Source: an uncultured Polaribacter sp. (GTDB lineage Bacteria; Bacteroidota; Bacteroidia; Flavobacteriales; Flavobacteriaceae). From it: a stretch of DNA of 64,000 bases. Shown in pieces: positions 18,981 to 28,539 of the stretch; the stretch's first letter is position 1, and every line of letters begins with the position of its first letter. A model generated the notes under the pieces. That model worked only from the letters and a program-made list of their open reading frames with translations. It made no database searches and was not told the DNA's origin. The stretch is from positions 310,001 through 374,000 of the forward strand of contig NZ_CANNFH010000001.1 in NCBI RefSeq assembly GCF_947503875.1, written 5' to 3'. A program made the position numbers and the translations under genes.

Positions 18981-20457
18981 ATGGAAGAAGATGTTCAAAA
19001 AAACACAAAACCTAATGCAGGTAGTGATGGCGTAAAGCAGAATGTGCAAAAAGATGCCAAAGGTTTATTAGAGAGTTTAAAGAAGTTTTTAATAGAGCTT
19101 TTCGATTTTAGAGAAGATACAGATCATGAGGCAACTTTAGAAGCCATTAAAGCAGATATTTCTTTTAAAGGAGCAACAGCTTGGATTTTAATTTTTGCGG
19201 TTTTTGTGGCATCTATTGGCTTAAACGCAGATTCTACAGCAGTGGTTATTGGTGCCATGTTAATTTCGCCATTAATGGGACCCATTTTAGGTTTAGGAGC
19301 ATCTTTTGCTTTAAATGATATCATAACATTTAAAAAATCGTTAACCAATCTTGGTGTAATGATTGGTTTGAGTTTATTTGCATCTTTTCTATTTTTCTAC
19401 TTTTTTCCTTTAAGTAAAGACACCTCTGAATTATTAGGGCGTGTTAGTCCAGATATTAGAGATGTACTAATTGCTTTTTTTGGTGGTTTAGCGTTAATGG
19501 TTGCCAGAACAAAAAAAGGTACTATAGCTTCTGTAATTTTTGGTGTTGCTATTGCTACAGCTTTAATGCCACCTTTATGTACGGCAGGTTATGGTTTAGC
19601 TGTTGGTAATTTTTCTTACTTTTTTGGGGCAATGTATTTATTTTACTATTAATACCATTTTTATTGCTTTAGCGGCCTTTATAGTATTAAAAATGTTGCG
19701 TTTTCCTATGCATAAATACGCTAATGCAGCTAAAAGAAAACGTTATGCAACTATTGCTTCTGTTGTAGGTATTGCTGTTATGATTCCTGCAATTTTTACG
19801 TTCTTAAGAGTGTTTAATGAAAATCAAATTCAGACTCAATTTCAGAATTTTGTAAATACAGAGGTAAGGGAAATTCCAGATTTTCAATTAATAGGAGAAC
19901 CAGATATTAATATTGATAAAAGTGAAATTAAGTTTAGTTTTTTTAATGAAGTAACAGACGTTACTAAGAACTTACTAAGTAATCAATTAAAAAATAATAT
20001 CAACTATGCTAAAATTAAAGATTTTAAAATTTTAATAAAAGGTAGTGATACAAAAAGCTTTGAATTAATTACAACAGCTTACAAAGAGAAGCGAGAAGAA
20101 CTACAAAAAAGTAAAAATATAATTGACGGTTTACAAAGAGAAATAGCCGATTTGCAAACCACCATTTCTACTTTAAATAATAGAATAGAACAAGACGCTT
20201 TAAATAAAAATGAGAAAGTAATTGCTTTTAGTAGAATAGCAAAAGAAGCTAAAATAAGATATGCAGATATTGAAGAAATTGGTTTTGCAAGTGTTTTGTC
20301 TTCAAAAGATTTTATTAAAATAGATACAGTGCCAGTTGCTACTATACGTTGGAATATAAAGTTGCCAGATAGTATAATTTCCCCAAAAGAAAGAGAATTA
20401 AGAACTTGGCTACAAAAAGAAATGAAACTAGATACACTATTTATAAAAAGAGACTAA
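18981..20457 (+). pseudogene. DUF389 family membrane protein split by a one-base frameshift
   Basis: The first frame (223 residues) has the DUF389 core: IGAMLISPLMGPILGLGASFALND, then LIAFFGGLALMVARTKKGTIASVIFGVAIATALMPPLCTAGYGLA. It stops at 19652 with FYY. The continuation is in the next frame, from TINTIFIALAAFIVLKMLRF to LDTLFIKRD at 20457. Removing one T from the run at 19641-19644 restores a single frame of about 491 residues. It has several membrane segments and a C-terminal periplasmic-like coiled segment. Recent inactivation, sequencing error, or slippage in the T run are all possible. Confidence 0.85.
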
Positions 20458-20612
20458 TCAATTAGGCTGATTAAAAAAGTATATTAGTTTGTCATTTGGA
20501 ACGTAATGAAGTAGAGCCAAAAAAATCGATTCAATTAAAGTTCAATAGTTTATTGCTCGCCATAAAGTTGAAATAATAGTCAGAAATTACCTTTTAGACG
20601 ATTTCTTTTACG

Positions 20613-21230
20613 CTAACGATCTTGCTTTAGATAAACTTCAACATTTTGGTTAAAGAGGTACACTTTTTTATTATTTAGATTTAAACATTCAAAACGAGTT
20701 CTTCTTTTTTGACCGCGTTTATACAGCGTTTCTTTAAATTGAAAAACACTTCCCAAAGGAATTTCAAAGATAAAATGTTTGCCTGTTTCTGCTACATTAC
20801 CTCTTAAAGCTAAAGATAAATTTACATCACTATCTGTGCTGGCTTTCGGATTTTTAAGGTAATTGGCAAGATGTGGTAATATTTCATTCGGATAAATATC
20901 TGGTCTTAAAAAAGGCAACATTAAATGCTGAAAAACAGCTTTCCATTCTTTACCATGAGGTATTACTCTTCCAAATTTTTGATGGGTAACATGATGTGCA
21001 ATTTCATGCACTAAAGTCAATAAAAATTGATGATTGTTGAGGTTGTTGTTTACCGTAATTTGAAATTTACCATTTGGCATTTGCCTAAAATCACCATGTT
21101 TTGTGGCACGCTGATTTACAATTTTTAATTCAAAATGATGTGCATCAATTAAAAAAGCAACAAAAGGTATCGCCTTTGGCGGAACAAAACTTTGCCATTC
21201 CATATTATTTACCAAAGCGAAAGATTTCAT
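20613..21230 (-). CDS. SprT-like zinc metalloprotease domain protein
   Basis: A 205-residue protein with the SprT-like zincin core. The metal motif is HEIAHH (His75, Glu76, His79), with a probable third ligand at His92 in IPHGKEWKAVFQHLMLP. Preceding it is the substrate-groove strand KFQITVNNNLNNHQFLLTLV. The C-terminal part (from about residue 120) includes NPKAST and a basic segment that resembles the usual tail of this family. A second in-frame ATG at residue 10 could be the real start. It is probably cytoplasmic. Confidence 0.88.
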   Translation of the reverse strand: MKSFALVNNMEWQSFVPPKAIPFVAFLIDAHHFELKIVNQRATKHGDFRQMPNGKFQITVNNNLNNHQFLLTLVHEIAHHVTHQKFGRVIPHGKEWKAVFQHLMLPFLRPDIYPNEILPHLANYLKNPKASTDSDVNLSLALRGNVAETGKHFIFEIPLGSVFQFKETLYKRGQKRRTRFECLNLNNKKVYLFNQNVEVYLKQDR

Positions 21231-21303
21231 ATTTTTATTAAATTGATTTTTAGAAGAAATAATACTCGTTTTATCAAAGTAAATTCACAAATTTTATTTT
21301 TCT

Positions 21304-21357
21304 CACTAAACACTAAACACTAAACACTAAACACTAATCACTACTCACCACTCACTC
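21304..21357. repeat. Tandem 7-bp repeat CACTAAA with decayed copies
   Basis: Four exact CACTAAA units are followed by CACTAAT, CACTACT and further CACT variants. It ends just at the 3' end of the SDR gene. The unit is too short for a CRISPR and has no spacers. Confidence 0.9.
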
Positions 21358-21359
21358 GC

Positions 21360-22040
21360 TTACGGCGTAGAAGAAGAAACCTGTAAAACCTTTCCGTTAT
21401 AATATTTGTTACCTGTTAAAGAGAAATTAAACAAATAATCTGCCATTTCTTTTGCAGAAAGCGGTGCTTGATAACCAGGAAAAGCCTCTTCTAACATTTC
21501 TGTTTGTACAGCACCAATGGCCAAAACATTAAAGGCAATTTGTTGTTCCTTATATTCTTCTGCCAATAATTCAGAAAGGGTAATAACAGCACCTTTAGCA
21601 GAAGAGTAGGCAGCTAAACCAGGGAATTTCATACTACCTTGAATACCTCCCATAGAACTTACAGTAACTACATGACTCCCTTTTTGTAAAAACGGAATCA
21701 TTAATTTGGTAATTTCTGCAACAGCAAAAACATTTACTTTATAAACCTCTAGAAAATCTTCAGAAGAAATTTCTGTAAAAGGTTTGTTTACCAATTTACC
21801 AGCATTATTTATTAAAATATCTACTTTTTGCCAATTAGAATTTACAAAGTCAGTTATTTTAGATAAGTCTGATGGTTTGGAAATATCAACAGAAATTACA
21901 TGTATACTTTTATGATTTACAGCTTCTAAAGGCTTTGTATTTCTAGAAATTGCTAGAACATTATGCCCATTATTGGCAAATTGTTGGGCAAGTTCAAAAC
22001 CAATTCCTCTACTTGTACCTGTAATTACAACGTTTTTCAT
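21360..22040 (-). CDS. Short-chain dehydrogenase/reductase
   Basis: A 226-residue classical SDR. The cofactor motif is TGTSRGIG (residues 7-14), the structural motif is INNAG (77-81), the catalytic serine is in VTVSSMGG, and the YxxxK pair is Tyr145 and Lys149 (YSSAKGA). The substrate cannot be inferred. It is probably NADP-preferring because of the Arg after the cofactor loop, a weak indication. It stands alone, divergent from the amidohydrolase gene. Confidence 0.93.
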   Translation of the reverse strand: MKNVVITGTSRGIGFELAQQFANNGHNVLAISRNTKPLEAVNHKSIHVISVDISKPSDLSKITDFVNSNWQKVDILINNAGKLVNKPFTEISSEDFLEVYKVNVFAVAEITKLMIPFLQKGSHVVTVSSMGGIQGSMKFPGLAAYSSAKGAVITLSELLAEEYKEQQIAFNVLAIGAVQTEMLEEAFPGYQAPLSAKEMADYLFNFSLTGNKYYNGKVLQVSSSTP

Positions 22041-22106
22041 TCTTTCTTATTTAAGAAATAGCAAATTAGGTATTTTTTCATACATTTAAACTTAAATTTT
22101 ATACAA

Positions 22107-23381
22107 ATGAAGAAATTATTTTTCCTTTTAATTACGGTTTTTACAATACAAACATCAATGGCGCAAACCACCTATATTTTATGCGGCAAATTAGTTGATA
22201 CTGCATCAGGTAAAATTTCTTCTAAGAAGACAATATTTGTAAAAGAAAATAAAATTATAGCAGTTAAAGATGGCTATATAATGCCCAAAGGCGGCAACTT
22301 AATAGATTTAAGAGACAAGGTAGTAATGCCAGGTCTTATAGATTTTCATGTACATATAGAACAAGAGTTTTATAGAAATACAAGGCTAAATAAATACATT
22401 TTAAACGAAGCAGATATTGCATTTAATTCTGTAGGTTTTGCAAAAACTACTTTGTTAAAAGGTTTTACAACTGTTAGAGATTTAGGTGGTACAGGTGTAA
22501 ATATTTCTATAAGAAACGCAATTAATAAAGGTAAAATTCCTGGTCCAAGAGTTTTTACGGCGGGTAAGTCTTTGGCAACAACTGGCGGACATGCAGACCC
22601 AACAAACGGAAGTAGCCGCGTTTTAATTGGTAATCCTGGACCTAAAGAAGGGGTTGTAAATTCTGTGGATGATGCCAAAAAAGCGGTAAGACAACGTTAC
22701 AAAAATGGAGCAGATTGTGTAAAAATTACAGCAACAGGTGGTGTTTTAAGTGTGGCAAAGTCTGGCGACAATCCGCAGTTTACCTTAGAAGAGGTAAAGG
22801 CAATTTGTGATACTGCAAAAGATTATGGTATGCATGTTGCAGCACATGCTCATGGAGATGAAGGCATGCAAAGAGCAGTAATTGGAGGTGTAAAAACTAT
22901 AGAACACGGCACTTATATGAGTGAAAAAACGATGGAACTCATGAAAAAATACGATGCTTATTTAGTGCCTACAATTACAGCAGGAAAAGAAGTAGAGGAA
23001 AAGGCTGAAATACCAGGGTTTTATCCAGATATTGTTGTGCCTAAAGCGTTGGCAGTTGGGCCACAAATACAAGGTACTTTTGCAAAGGCTTATAAAAAAG
23101 GAGTAGGTATTGCTTTTGGTACAGATGCAGGTGTTTTTAAACACGGTAACAATGGTAAAGAGTTTGGTTTTATGGTAGCAGCAGGTATGCCAGCAATGGA
23201 GGCTTTGCAATCTGCAACAATAACCAACGCAAAATTGTTAAAAATGGAAAACGAAATTGGTCAGATTAAAAAAGGCTTTTTTGCAGATATTATTGCTGTA
23301 GAAGATAATCCGCTTGATAATATAAACACAATGGAAAATGTTGTTTTTGTAATGAAAGATGGTGTAGTTTATAAAAAATAA
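22107..23381 (+). CDS. Secreted metal-dependent amidohydrolase (prolidase/imidazolonepropionase-like)
   Basis: A 424-residue protein with a signal peptide (MKKLFFLLITVFTIQTSMAQ) and a TIM-barrel amidohydrolase domain. Metal ligands are visible in DFHVHIEQ (HxH), the carboxylated-lysine region CVKITATGGV, AAHAHGDEGM, IEHGTYMS and FGTDAGV. A composite beta domain is formed by the N-terminal LVDTASGK and C-terminal IIAVEDNPLDNI segments. Related enzymes cleave X-Pro or aryl dipeptides in the periplasm. The substrate is unknown here. Confidence 0.9.
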   Translation: MKKLFFLLITVFTIQTSMAQTTYILCGKLVDTASGKISSKKTIFVKENKIIAVKDGYIMPKGGNLIDLRDKVVMPGLIDFHVHIEQEFYRNTRLNKYILNEADIAFNSVGFAKTTLLKGFTTVRDLGGTGVNISIRNAINKGKIPGPRVFTAGKSLATTGGHADPTNGSSRVLIGNPGPKEGVVNSVDDAKKAVRQRYKNGADCVKITATGGVLSVAKSGDNPQFTLEEVKAICDTAKDYGMHVAAHAHGDEGMQRAVIGGVKTIEHGTYMSEKTMELMKKYDAYLVPTITAGKEVEEKAEIPGFYPDIVVPKALAVGPQIQGTFAKAYKKGVGIAFGTDAGVFKHGNNGKEFGFMVAAGMPAMEALQSATITNAKLLKMENEIGQIKKGFFADIIAVEDNPLDNINTMENVVFVMKDGVVYKK

Positions 23382-23430
23382 AGCAGCACTTTTTCTAAAC
23401 TATTTCAAAAGACTAGGTATTTAGCAATAT

Positions 23431-24951
23431 TTATTCTTCTACCTCAAAAACAATATGTTGGTAAGCACCAATATCTGGGTTTGTAGTTCTATCAATACCT
23501 AAAATATCAAAAGGAAAAAGACTGGATTTTGCTCTGTTAATAGCATCGCTTTCTTCACCAATAATAAACTCGTTGTTTTGTGGATTTTTAAAGTTTGCAA
23601 ATCCGTTTAAAACAATATTACTATAATTGGGGTTGTTGGCAAAATCGACTTCAAAAACATCAGAAAAAGAGTCATTAGTATCATTAAACTGAATCATACA
23701 GTTTTCTATGGTATAATTAAATGCTTTCCCATCATCAACTCTATCTACTAAAAACTCAATATTATTATTACCATCAAAAATACAATTGGTAAAATTTGCA
23801 GCTTTTAAATCTCTTGTTTCTGTAATTTCTTGTCCATTTTCATCATTAAAAACAAAAAAGTTATTTACCAAAACTGCTGGCAAAGGTCTAATTCCATTAT
23901 TCCAAAAGTTAGCAAATGTGCTGTGTGTAAAATTATAAGTACCGCCAATTGTTGCTGCTAAAGAGGCTTGTCCTGCAGCACCAACAACAACATTATGTGC
24001 TTCAATATTGGTTTCTCTGGCCAAAATACCAAAATTAGCGTGATTATAAATTTCTGTATTTTCTAACTTTAAGGTTGGTGTTGTTATGCTTCCAATACTA
24101 TCAACTAAAATACCTATAACTCCGTTTTTTATTTGTGCATGTTTAATTTCGTTTTCTAAACTTCCAGCACGCATCCAAATTGCTCCCCATTGTCCTGGTA
24201 CATTATTAAAGTTGTTTTCTAAACGATCTCCTTCAAATATAACCTTTTCAGAAAGTGTTCCATTTACTCTTAAACTGGCTTTACTGTCTATAATTAAACC
24301 AGAATTGTCATGAAAATGAATTCTAGCACCAGCATTAATTGTTAAGGTTTTATTTGCAGGTACAGCAGCATAACCATAAATTACAGTGGGTTTGTTATTG
24401 CTAAAAGTAAGTTCTGTATCGTCTAAAAATCTCCCTTGTATGGTAGTCGGAATTCCGCCTAATGTTAAGCTATCAATTTTCATAGAAATTGGATCTCTAC
24501 CAGGAAAAATAAAATTAGCATCTTCTACTAAAGTTACCAAATCTACACTTTGTTGTTGGTCTCCGCTATCAAATAAAATTCTATCTGTGTATAAAAGAGT
24601 ATTTGCAGCAGCCACATCAACAGTGGTTTCCACAAAAATAAAAAGGCTATCTTTTGCTAAAATGTCTATTTCAGAAAAGTCTTTGCCAGGAATTCCATCA
24701 ACATTTAAACGATATCTAGATGCATTTCCCTTTTCTAAAGCAATTGTAGGTATAGTAATTGCGTTGTTACTTCTATTGTATACTTTTAAATTGTAGGTTG
24801 CAGAACCAATATTTGTAAAAATAGTATCTAAAAAAACGGTGTCTCTAGAAAATTCCAAGCTCCCAGAGCTAAAAGTTGTACTAAAATCTTTTCTACAAGA
24901 ACTCATTGCAATAAGACCTAAACAAACAATACAAGTAATTAAATAACGCAT
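23431..24951 (-). CDS. Right-handed beta-helix lipoprotein of unknown function
   Basis: A 506-residue predicted lipoprotein (lipobox ending at Cys19, AMSSC). The first 150 residues contain an Ig-like region (SATYNLKVYNRSNNAITIPTIAL). The middle shows repeated short strands typical of parallel beta-helices (NAGARIHFHDNSGLIIDSKASLRVNG, then N-rich turns). The C-terminus ends with DILGIDRTTNPDIGAYQH, a recurrent Bacteroidota motif of surface proteins. No catalytic motif was seen. It is probably exported to the cell surface. Confidence 0.8.
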   Translation of the reverse strand: MRYLITCIVCLGLIAMSSCRKDFSTTFSSGSLEFSRDTVFLDTIFTNIGSATYNLKVYNRSNNAITIPTIALEKGNASRYRLNVDGIPGKDFSEIDILAKDSLFIFVETTVDVAAANTLLYTDRILFDSGDQQQSVDLVTLVEDANFIFPGRDPISMKIDSLTLGGIPTTIQGRFLDDTELTFSNNKPTVIYGYAAVPANKTLTINAGARIHFHDNSGLIIDSKASLRVNGTLSEKVIFEGDRLENNFNNVPGQWGAIWMRAGSLENEIKHAQIKNGVIGILVDSIGSITTPTLKLENTEIYNHANFGILARETNIEAHNVVVGAAGQASLAATIGGTYNFTHSTFANFWNNGIRPLPAVLVNNFFVFNDENGQEITETRDLKAANFTNCIFDGNNNIEFLVDRVDDGKAFNYTIENCMIQFNDTNDSFSDVFEVDFANNPNYSNIVLNGFANFKNPQNNEFIIGEESDAINRAKSSLFPFDILGIDRTTNPDIGAYQHIVFEVEE

Positions 24952-24999
24952 ATTTTAGAATGAAGTTTTCATTAAGTTTAAAACTTTAAATTGGTGTTA

Positions 25000-26040
25000 T
25001 TATTGTTTTACCAACTCAATTTCAAATAATTTACCCCAATATTTACCGGTTACAAAAAGCCTATCGTTTTCTTCGTCAAAAGCAATACCATTTAAAACTT
25101 CGTCTCCTTCTGCTAGTTTTTGAGTTTTTGCCATTTCTTTCTCTAGTCCTTTTAGGTTAATTAAACTCTCTACAATTCCAGTAGCAGGATCTATAATTGC
25201 AATAATTGGTTTTTGGTAATAATTGGCATACAATTTACCATTTATAAGCTCTAATTCGTTTAGCTGACTTAAAGCTCTATCATGCGTATAGGTTTGTATA
25301 AACCTTTTTTCTTTTTGAGTTTCCTTGTCTAAAAACCAAATTTTATTAGTTCCATCAGATTTAATTAACTCAGTCTCGTTTTGGGTTAAACCCCAACCTT
25401 CTTTACTTTTATTGTAGGCAAATTCGCCCTCTTGCTCAAAAGTATTTAAATCGTAAATAAAACCTTTATTATTTTGCCAAGTTAGCCAAATAATTTTATC
25501 GCCTACAATGGTCATTCCTTCACCAAAATAGTTGTTGTCTAGTGCTACTTTTTGTAAAACTTTACCCGTTTTTATGTCTACTTTTCTAAGTGTAGATTGG
25601 CCTTTTCTACCTGTGGTTTCATATAAAAAACCATTGTAATATTCTAAACCTTGGGTGTATGCTTTCGTATCATGCGGATACGTATTAATGATTTTATAAC
25701 TATAAATAGCAGGTTTATTTTTAGCAAAAACTTCTATAGAACTATTTATTTTTTTAGTTTTTTTATCAAAAAAAGCCAATGCAGAAACAGCATGTTTACC
25801 AACACCCAAGTCTTTTGTGTCAATAGATAGAGCATTTCCTTTATTATCTACCTCTTTTCCGTTTATATAAAACTGAACTTTCTCTACAGGTTTATTTTCT
25901 TTTTCGCTTAATGTAATGGTAACAAGTTCATTTAAAACCGCTTTTTTGGGTGTTTCCAGTTTAAATTTATAATCGCTACCACAAGCGCTTAATAATAAGA
26001 AAGTTACTAAAATAGTAAAGTAAAAAGTATGTTGTTTCAT
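25000..26040 (-). CDS. Glutaminyl-peptide cyclotransferase (plant-type), lipoprotein
   Basis: The 346-residue product from the start at 26040 begins with a good lipoprotein signal ending at Cys20 (LLLSACGSDY). An in-frame ATG further upstream at 26103 would bury this signal, so I rejected it. A short Ig-like segment is followed by a five-bladed propeller of the glutamine cyclotransferase family: INTYPHDTKAYTQGLEYYNG, LYETTGRKGQSTLRKVD, LTWQNNKGFIYD and LNGIAFDEENDRLFVTGKYW. It converts N-terminal Gln to pyroglutamate on exported proteins. It is next to the beta-helix lipoprotein on the same strand. Confidence 0.9.
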   Translation of the reverse strand: MKQHTFYFTILVTFLLLSACGSDYKFKLETPKKAVLNELVTITLSEKENKPVEKVQFYINGKEVDNKGNALSIDTKDLGVGKHAVSALAFFDKKTKKINSSIEVFAKNKPAIYSYKIINTYPHDTKAYTQGLEYYNGFLYETTGRKGQSTLRKVDIKTGKVLQKVALDNNYFGEGMTIVGDKIIWLTWQNNKGFIYDLNTFEQEGEFAYNKSKEGWGLTQNETELIKSDGTNKIWFLDKETQKEKRFIQTYTHDRALSQLNELELINGKLYANYYQKPIIAIIDPATGIVESLINLKGLEKEMAKTQKLAEGDEVLNGIAFDEENDRLFVTGKYWGKLFEIELVKQ

Positions 26041-26172
26041 TAGTTTGCTCAATTTCAATAAAATATATTGGTAAATATTCATAAAAACAAGCTTAATAAG
26101 CAACTAAAAACCCTGTTTTTATTGGTTTTTTAACGAAAGTAAGAAAATCCGCAAATAAAAAAGCTTTAAATG

Positions 26173-26202
26173 TTTGTAAATTAAAAAATAAGATTAAATT
26201 TG
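26173..26202 (+). promoter_or_regulatory. Bacteroidota-type promoter for rpmE2
   Basis: TTTG, 18 bases, TAAATTTG: a match to the -33/-7 consensus. It leaves a 100-base leader before the L31 ATG. Confidence 0.65.
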
Positions 26203-26302
26203 CATCCTCAAAATAGTTTTAAAGAAGCTATTTAAGAAAATAAGTAAAACCTTACCAATTTTACTTTACAAACAAAACATTAAAGTATTAAAATATTATA
26301 AA

Positions 26303-26554
26303 ATGAAAAAAGGAATTCATCCAGAAAATTACAGAATGGTAGCATTTAAAGACATGTCTAATGAAGATGTTTTTTTAACACGTTCTACTGTAGACACTAA
26401 AGAAACTTTAGAAGTTGATGGTGTTGAGTATCCTTTAGTAAAATTAGAGATTTCTAGAACATCTCACCCATTTTACACTGGTAAATCTAAACTTATTGAT
26501 GCTGCAGGACGTATTGACAAGTTCAAAAACAAATATGCAAAATTTAAGAAATAA
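26303..26554 (+). CDS. rpmE2: 50S ribosomal protein L31 type B
   Basis: An 83-residue protein starting [20 protein letters not shown] with the type B signature [30 protein letters not shown]. It contains no cysteine, unlike zinc-binding type A L31. In many bacteria type B substitutes under zinc limitation; here it may be the only copy, which the window cannot show. It is monocistronic, with its own promoter and terminator. Confidence 0.97.
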   Translation: MKKGIHPENYRMVAFKDMSNEDVFLTRSTVDTKETLEVDGVEYPLVKLEISRTSHPFYTGKSKLIDAAGRIDKFKNKYAKFKK

Positions 26555-26578
26555 GTTTCTTAGAATTTTAAAAATATT

Positions 26579-26608
26579 AAAAACTCCAACAGCAATGTTG
26601 GAGTTTTT
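26579..26608 (+). terminator. Terminator after rpmE2
   Basis: AAAAACTCCAAC and GTTGGAGTTTTT form a 12-base perfect stem around AGCAAT with a T-rich 3' side. Confidence 0.88.
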
Positions 26609-27014
26609 CATTTAGTACTGAACTTGATTCAGTATCTCTCCTAAATTTATTTCAGGATCTCTTAAACTCGTTTCAGCAGCAATTAATTCTATTCCAAAGT
26701 TTATTTAAAACCTATATATTTTTTATAATACATTTCATAATTAATGTTGTGCTTGTTATAGCTAATACTAAGCTTGTCGAAGAATGGGCGTTCCCTAAAG
26801 GTCGGGCTTTACGTTGCAATCTTTTTATGCTTACTTTATTTTGGCATTTATTCTTTTTTAAAAATAAAATACATTGAAAGGAACAGATATTAAATCGAGT
26901 TTAGCATAAAAAGGATTTTCACTACAATCCCTAACGCAACTATTTGCCAACATTTTTCATCAATTCAAACGAATAGATTACTTTTAAGTCCTTTAAATTT
27001 TACGAGTTACTTTT
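26609..27014. repeat. 406-bp intergenic region with degenerate palindromic repeats
   Basis: No gene is supported here. At 26616-26634 TACTGAA and TTCAGTA form a hairpin, followed by two decayed relatives (TTTCAGGATCT, CGTTTCAGCAG). Around 26784-26824 lies a second repeat-like block containing GGGCGTTCCC and GGTCGGGC. These resemble short dispersed extragenic repeats of flavobacteria; copy number needs a genome search. The rest is plain AT-rich spacer. Confidence 0.55.
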
Positions 27015-28526
27015 ATGAGAAATACAATTTTAACCATATTTGTAAGTTTAGCTATACTTTGCGGAATCTTAGTGTACTTTATACCACAAACAGGAAGTTA
27101 TATATTACTTGGTATTGCTATAATACTTACTGCTATTGTGTTGCATGACAGTTTTCAAAAAAAACACTCTTTACTAAGAGCATTTCCGTTAATAGCGCGT
27201 TTGCGTTGGTTTTTTGAAGAAGAAAGAGATAAAATTCAACAATATTTTATAGAAGACAATTTAAATGGTACACCAATAAACAGAGAAAAAAGAAGCATTG
27301 TTTACCAAAGAGCAAAGTTAGAAAAAGAGACTGTTCCTTTTGGTACGCAACATAATGTGTACAAAAAAGGCTATGAGTTTGTAAAACATTCTTTATTTCC
27401 AAAAGACCATCATAATATAGAAGGTGAAAGAGTGGTAATTGGTTCAGACAAATGCACACAAAAATATAGCAGTTCTATTGTAAATATTTCTGCCATGTCT
27501 TTTGGTTCTTTAAGCAAAAATGCCATAAAAGCATTAAATCAAGGTGCACAAATGGGAGATTTTGCACACAATACAGGCGAAGGTGGTATTTCTCCTTACC
27601 ATTTAACAGGTGGCGATTTAATTTTTCAAGTAGGTACAGGATATTTTGGTGCAGGTAAATCTGTAAACGGTAAACGTATGTTTGATGAAGACGTCTTTAG
27701 AGAGAATGCCATTCGTCCAGAAGTAAAAATGATAGAAATTAAGTTTTCTCAAGGAGCAAAACCAGGGCATGGAGGTATTTTGCCAGCAAAGAAAAACACA
27801 CCAGAAATTGCAAAAATACGTTCTGTAGAAGTTGGTACACAAGTAGATTCTCCTCCAGGACATTCAGCATTTTCTAATTTTGATGAAATGATTGTTTTTA
27901 TTCAAAAAGTAAGAGAATTATCTGATGGAAAACCTGTTGGAATAAAATTATGTGTGGGTAACAATCAAGAAATTGAAGAAATGATTATCGCTTTTGTAAA
28001 AGCAGGGAATTATCCAGATTTTATAGCTGTAGATGGTGGAGAAGGAGGTACAGGATCTGCACCAATGGAATTTACCAATTACATAGGTTCTCCTTTAATA
28101 GAAGGTTTGGTTTTTATAAATAAACTTTTAAAAGAACACCAATTAAAAAAGCATATTAAAATTATTGCTGCTGGTAAAGCAGTAGATGCTTTTGATATTG
28201 TTAGGTATTTAGCATTAGGTGCAGATGCAATTGGTATGGCACGTAGTTTTATGTTAAGTTTAGGCTGTATACAAGCTAGAGAATGTAATTTAGATACCTG
28301 TCCTGTTGGTGTAGCAACACAAGATAGCGATTTGGTAAAAGCTTTAGTGGTAGAAAAGAAAAATATTAGAGTTAAAAATTACCACAATAGAACTGTACAA
28401 GCTGTTAAAGAAATGACAGCTGCAATGGGGCTTAATTCTATTGCTAAAATAAGTGCTAATCATGTTTTTAGACGTAAAACAGATGAAGAGGTAGTAAGTT
28501 TAGAAGAAATTTATTACGGCAAATAG
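27015..28526 (+). CDS. FMN-binding glutamate synthase family protein, membrane-anchored
   Basis: A 503-residue protein. The first 50 residues form two hydrophobic helices, then comes a TIM-barrel domain like the synthase domain of GltB. Motifs include VNISAMSFGSLSKNAIKALN, NTGEGGISPYH, EIKFSQGAKPGHGGILPAKK, VDGGEGGTGSAP and a cysteine cluster CIQARECNLDTCPVGVATQ that could hold a 3Fe-4S centre. The amidotransferase domain is absent, so classical glutamate synthase activity from glutamine is unlikely. It may act with free ammonia or another donor; the role is unresolved. Confidence 0.88.
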   Translation: MRNTILTIFVSLAILCGILVYFIPQTGSYILLGIAIILTAIVLHDSFQKKHSLLRAFPLIARLRWFFEEERDKIQQYFIEDNLNGTPINREKRSIVYQRAKLEKETVPFGTQHNVYKKGYEFVKHSLFPKDHHNIEGERVVIGSDKCTQKYSSSIVNISAMSFGSLSKNAIKALNQGAQMGDFAHNTGEGGISPYHLTGGDLIFQVGTGYFGAGKSVNGKRMFDEDVFRENAIRPEVKMIEIKFSQGAKPGHGGILPAKKNTPEIAKIRSVEVGTQVDSPPGHSAFSNFDEMIVFIQKVRELSDGKPVGIKLCVGNNQEIEEMIIAFVKAGNYPDFIAVDGGEGGTGSAPMEFTNYIGSPLIEGLVFINKLLKEHQLKKHIKIIAAGKAVDAFDIVRYLALGADAIGMARSFMLSLGCIQARECNLDTCPVGVATQDSDLVKALVVEKKNIRVKNYHNRTVQAVKEMTAAMGLNSIAKISANHVFRRKTDEEVVSLEEIYYGK

Positions 28527-28539
28527 GTGCTTTTTTTAA

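Noticed and set aside
19603..20457. Independent gene in the second DUF389 frame
   Set aside because: Its first codons overlap the upstream frame out of phase, and only the part after the T run resembles DUF389, so it is the 3' half of a split gene.
21304..21357. Possible CRISPR-like array (CACTAAA units)
   Set aside because: The units are seven bases with no spacers and no cas genes nearby, so this is a simple tandem repeat.
26040..26103. Upstream start for the glutaminyl cyclase
   Set aside because: It would place 21 residues before a textbook lipoprotein signal, so the start at 26040 is preferred.
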